Assembly (NCBI RefSeq): GCF_029227915.1
Contig: NC_079886.1
Location: 3,162,001 to 3,226,000, forward strand
Direction: 5' to 3'
Length of the DNA stretch: 64,000 nt
DNA from: Hydractinia symbiolongicarpus
Lineage: Eukaryota > Cnidaria > Hydrozoa > Anthoathecata > Hydractiniidae
The notes under the pieces are model-generated. The model was not told where the DNA came from. It was given only the letters and a program-made list of their open reading frames with translations, and searched no databases. Positions within the stretch are counted from its first letter, which is position 1; every line of letters begins with the position of its first letter. The position numbers and the translations under genes were made by a program. Shown in pieces: positions 62,774 through 64,000 of this stretch.

Positions 62774-64000
62774 ATGAGACTTGTAGTTTTCAACAATGTT
62801 TTCATTTTTGATGAGACGCTAAATAAAACAAGTTTAATCGCCGGCAAACGAAAACCCGCGATTTCCCGTAAATCCCGGGCTTGGCCCGTATAGTCAAAAG
62901 TATACAAAGGGAGTAAACTCATTTCCCGAACGATTTTTTAAATTATTTTTTCACCATTAAAACGCATGAGATTTGTAGTTTTCAAAAATGTTTTCATTTT
63001 TGATGAGACGCTGAATGAAAGAAGTTTGATCTCCGGCAAACGTAAACCCGGGATTCCCTGTAAATCCCGAACTTGGCCCGTATAGTCGAATGTATAAAAG
63101 AAAGTACCCAGGGAGTAAACTGATTTCCCGAACGATTTTTCAAATTGTTTCTGCAGCACTAGAACGAATGAGACTTGTAGTATTCAAAAATGTTTACATT
63201 TTTGATGAGACGCCGAATGAAAGCTGTTTAATCGCCGACAACCGAAAACCCGCTTTTCCCGTAAATCCCTGGCTTGGCCCGTATAGTTGAATGAATACAA
63301 AGAAAGTACCCTGTGAATAAACTCATTTTCACAACGATTTTTTAAATTATTTTTTCACCACTAAAACGCATGAGACTTGTAGTTTTCAAAAATGTTTTCA
63401 TTTTTGAGAAGACGCTTGATAAAAGACGTTTAATCGCCGGTAAACGAAAACCCGCGATTTCCCGTAAATCCCGTACTCGGCCCGTATAGTCAAAGGTATA
63501 CAAAGAAAGTACTCAGGGAGTAAACTTATTTCCCGAAAGATATTTTAAATTATTTTTTCACCGCTAAAACGCATGAGACTTGTAGTTTTCAAAAATGTTT
63601 TCATTTTTGATGAGACGCTAAGTAAAACAAGTTTATTCGCCAGCAAACGAAAACCCGCGATTTCCCGTAAATCCCGGACACGACCCGTATAATCAAAAGC
63701 ATACAAAGAAAATACCCAGGGAGTAAACTCATTTCCCGAACGATTTTTTAAATTATCTTTTCACCACTAAAACGCATGAGACTTGTAGTTTTCAAAAATG
63801 TTTTCATTACTGATGAGACGCTGAATAAAAGAAGTTTAATCGCGGGCAAACGAAAACCCGGGATTTCCTGTAAATCCCGAACTTGGCCCGTATAGTCGAA
63901 TGTATAAAAGAAAGTACCAAGGGAGTAAACTGATTTCCCGAACGAGTTTTCAAATTATTTCTGCACCACTGGAACGAATGAGACTTGTAGTATTCAAAAA
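62774..64000. repeat. 1,812-bp 9-mer HOR copy 2, cut by the window edge
   Basis: Monomers at 62,774 (f), 62,966 (P), 63,168 (b), 63,370 (c), 63,573 (d), 63,776 (e) and the first 23 bp of b at 63,978. They match copy 1 at 1,812 bp, including CGCTTGATAAAAG and AAAATACCCAGG. The array continues beyond the window. Confidence 0.92.

Larger units (their letters stand above)
1..64000. repeat. Satellite DNA array, ~201-bp monomer with higher-order repeats
   Basis: The whole window is one tandem array. The same roughly 203-bp sentence recurs without a break: an ATGAGACTTG start, a CATTTTTGATGAGACG block, a GC-rich AATCGCCGGC...CCCGTAAATCCCG middle, a GTATACAAAGAAAGTAC block, and an ATTTTTTAAATTATTTTTTC tail ending in ACTAAAACGC. 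My count is 318 complete monomers (mean 201.2 bp) plus 23 bp. All lie in the same orientation and no foreign DNA interrupts them. Diagnostic variants recur in fixed order, so HORs are present. Tandem head-to-tail satellites with HORs are typical of eukaryotic centromeric or pericentromeric DNA; that location is inference. The family is not one I recognise. Confidence 0.97.

Noticed and set aside
1-64000. CRISPR array
   Set aside because: The repeats are about 200 bp with no unique spacers between them; the unit is contiguous satellite.
1-64000. Ribosomal intergenic subrepeats or a tandem gene cluster
   Set aside because: No rRNA, tRNA, histone or other gene sequence appears within 64 kb, and the repeat has no gene-sized non-repetitive part.
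1-64000. Telomeric repeats or an inverted array segment
   Set aside because: No TTAGGG, TTAGG, TTTAGGG or similar tandem runs were seen, and every monomer reads in the same direction, so no inversion breakpoint lies in the window.

Overview
The window is satellite DNA from end to end. By hand count it holds 318 complete head-to-tail monomers of about 191-204 bp (usual 201-203 bp) plus a 23-bp fragment of the next at the right edge. All monomers point the same way, and I saw no non-satellite insertion. I found no protein-coding gene, RNA gene, transposon, CRISPR array, origin or promoter that I would defend. The array runs off both ends. A megabase-style satellite with higher-order repeats (HORs) means a eukaryotic chromosome, most plausibly centromeric or pericentromeric heterochromatin. 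I do not recognise the family and cannot name the organism. The monomer is AT-rich (about 37% GC in a hand-built consensus) yet carries about 13 CpG, roughly twice the expected number. This hints at a genome with little CpG methylation, such as many insects or other invertebrates, but it is not proof.

Monomers are numbered here from the ATGAGAC-like start. They fall into recurring types: P (ATTTG start, TTTGATCTCC, CTGCAG near the 3' end), P' (P with a TTGACTGAATAC 3' half), b (GTAGTATTC or GTAGTATAC, CCGAATGAAAGC), b' (b-like with TTTAAACGCC and a TTTTATAAATT tail), c (GAGAAGACG, CGGTAAACG), d (TAAAACAAG, TTTATTCGCC, GACACGACC), e (CATTACTG, CGCGGGC), e' (CATTACTG with a b-like middle), e0 (CATTACTG, AGAATTTTAATC), f (TCAACAATG), h (CATTTCTGAG, GGGCTTAGCCCG), i (CTAAATAAAAGAAG, TACTCGGCCTG), j (GAGAAGACG, TACTTGG; j2 is a TTAAGAAG version) and g (GAATGAAGG, TCTCTGCCC, an 11-bp deletion, 191-192 bp).

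Layout: 1-1,822 irregular with an 810-bp 4-mer; 1,823-3,844 two copies of a 1,011-bp 5-mer; 3,845-5,451 mixed old-type monomers; 5,452-10,486 a 1,408-bp 7-mer, three copies plus a broken fourth; 10,487-13,298 mixed 7- to 9-mer segments; about 13,976-22,021 and 22,022-29,863 a tandem 8.05-kb segmental duplication; inside and beyond it a 2,419-bp 12-mer reaching 32,221; 32,829-47,486 a 2,003-bp 10-mer and its 1,810-bp 9-mer version; 47,690-50,708 a different, 1,813-bp 9-mer. The stretch from about 41.3 to 50.75 kb is repeated in tandem at 50.75-58.4 kb with one 1,810-bp unit missing; 58,958-60,961 is a patch of chimeric monomers; 60,962-64,000 is a 1,812-bp 9-mer.

The parts do not work together as genes would. 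The pattern records repeated unequal exchange in register with the monomer: whole monomers gained or lost, chimeric monomers at the joints, and nested duplications on scales of 0.2, 0.6, 0.8-2.4 and 8-9.5 kb. The most function-like signals are short dyads present in each monomer or in specific types, which give a periodic hairpin code across the HORs.
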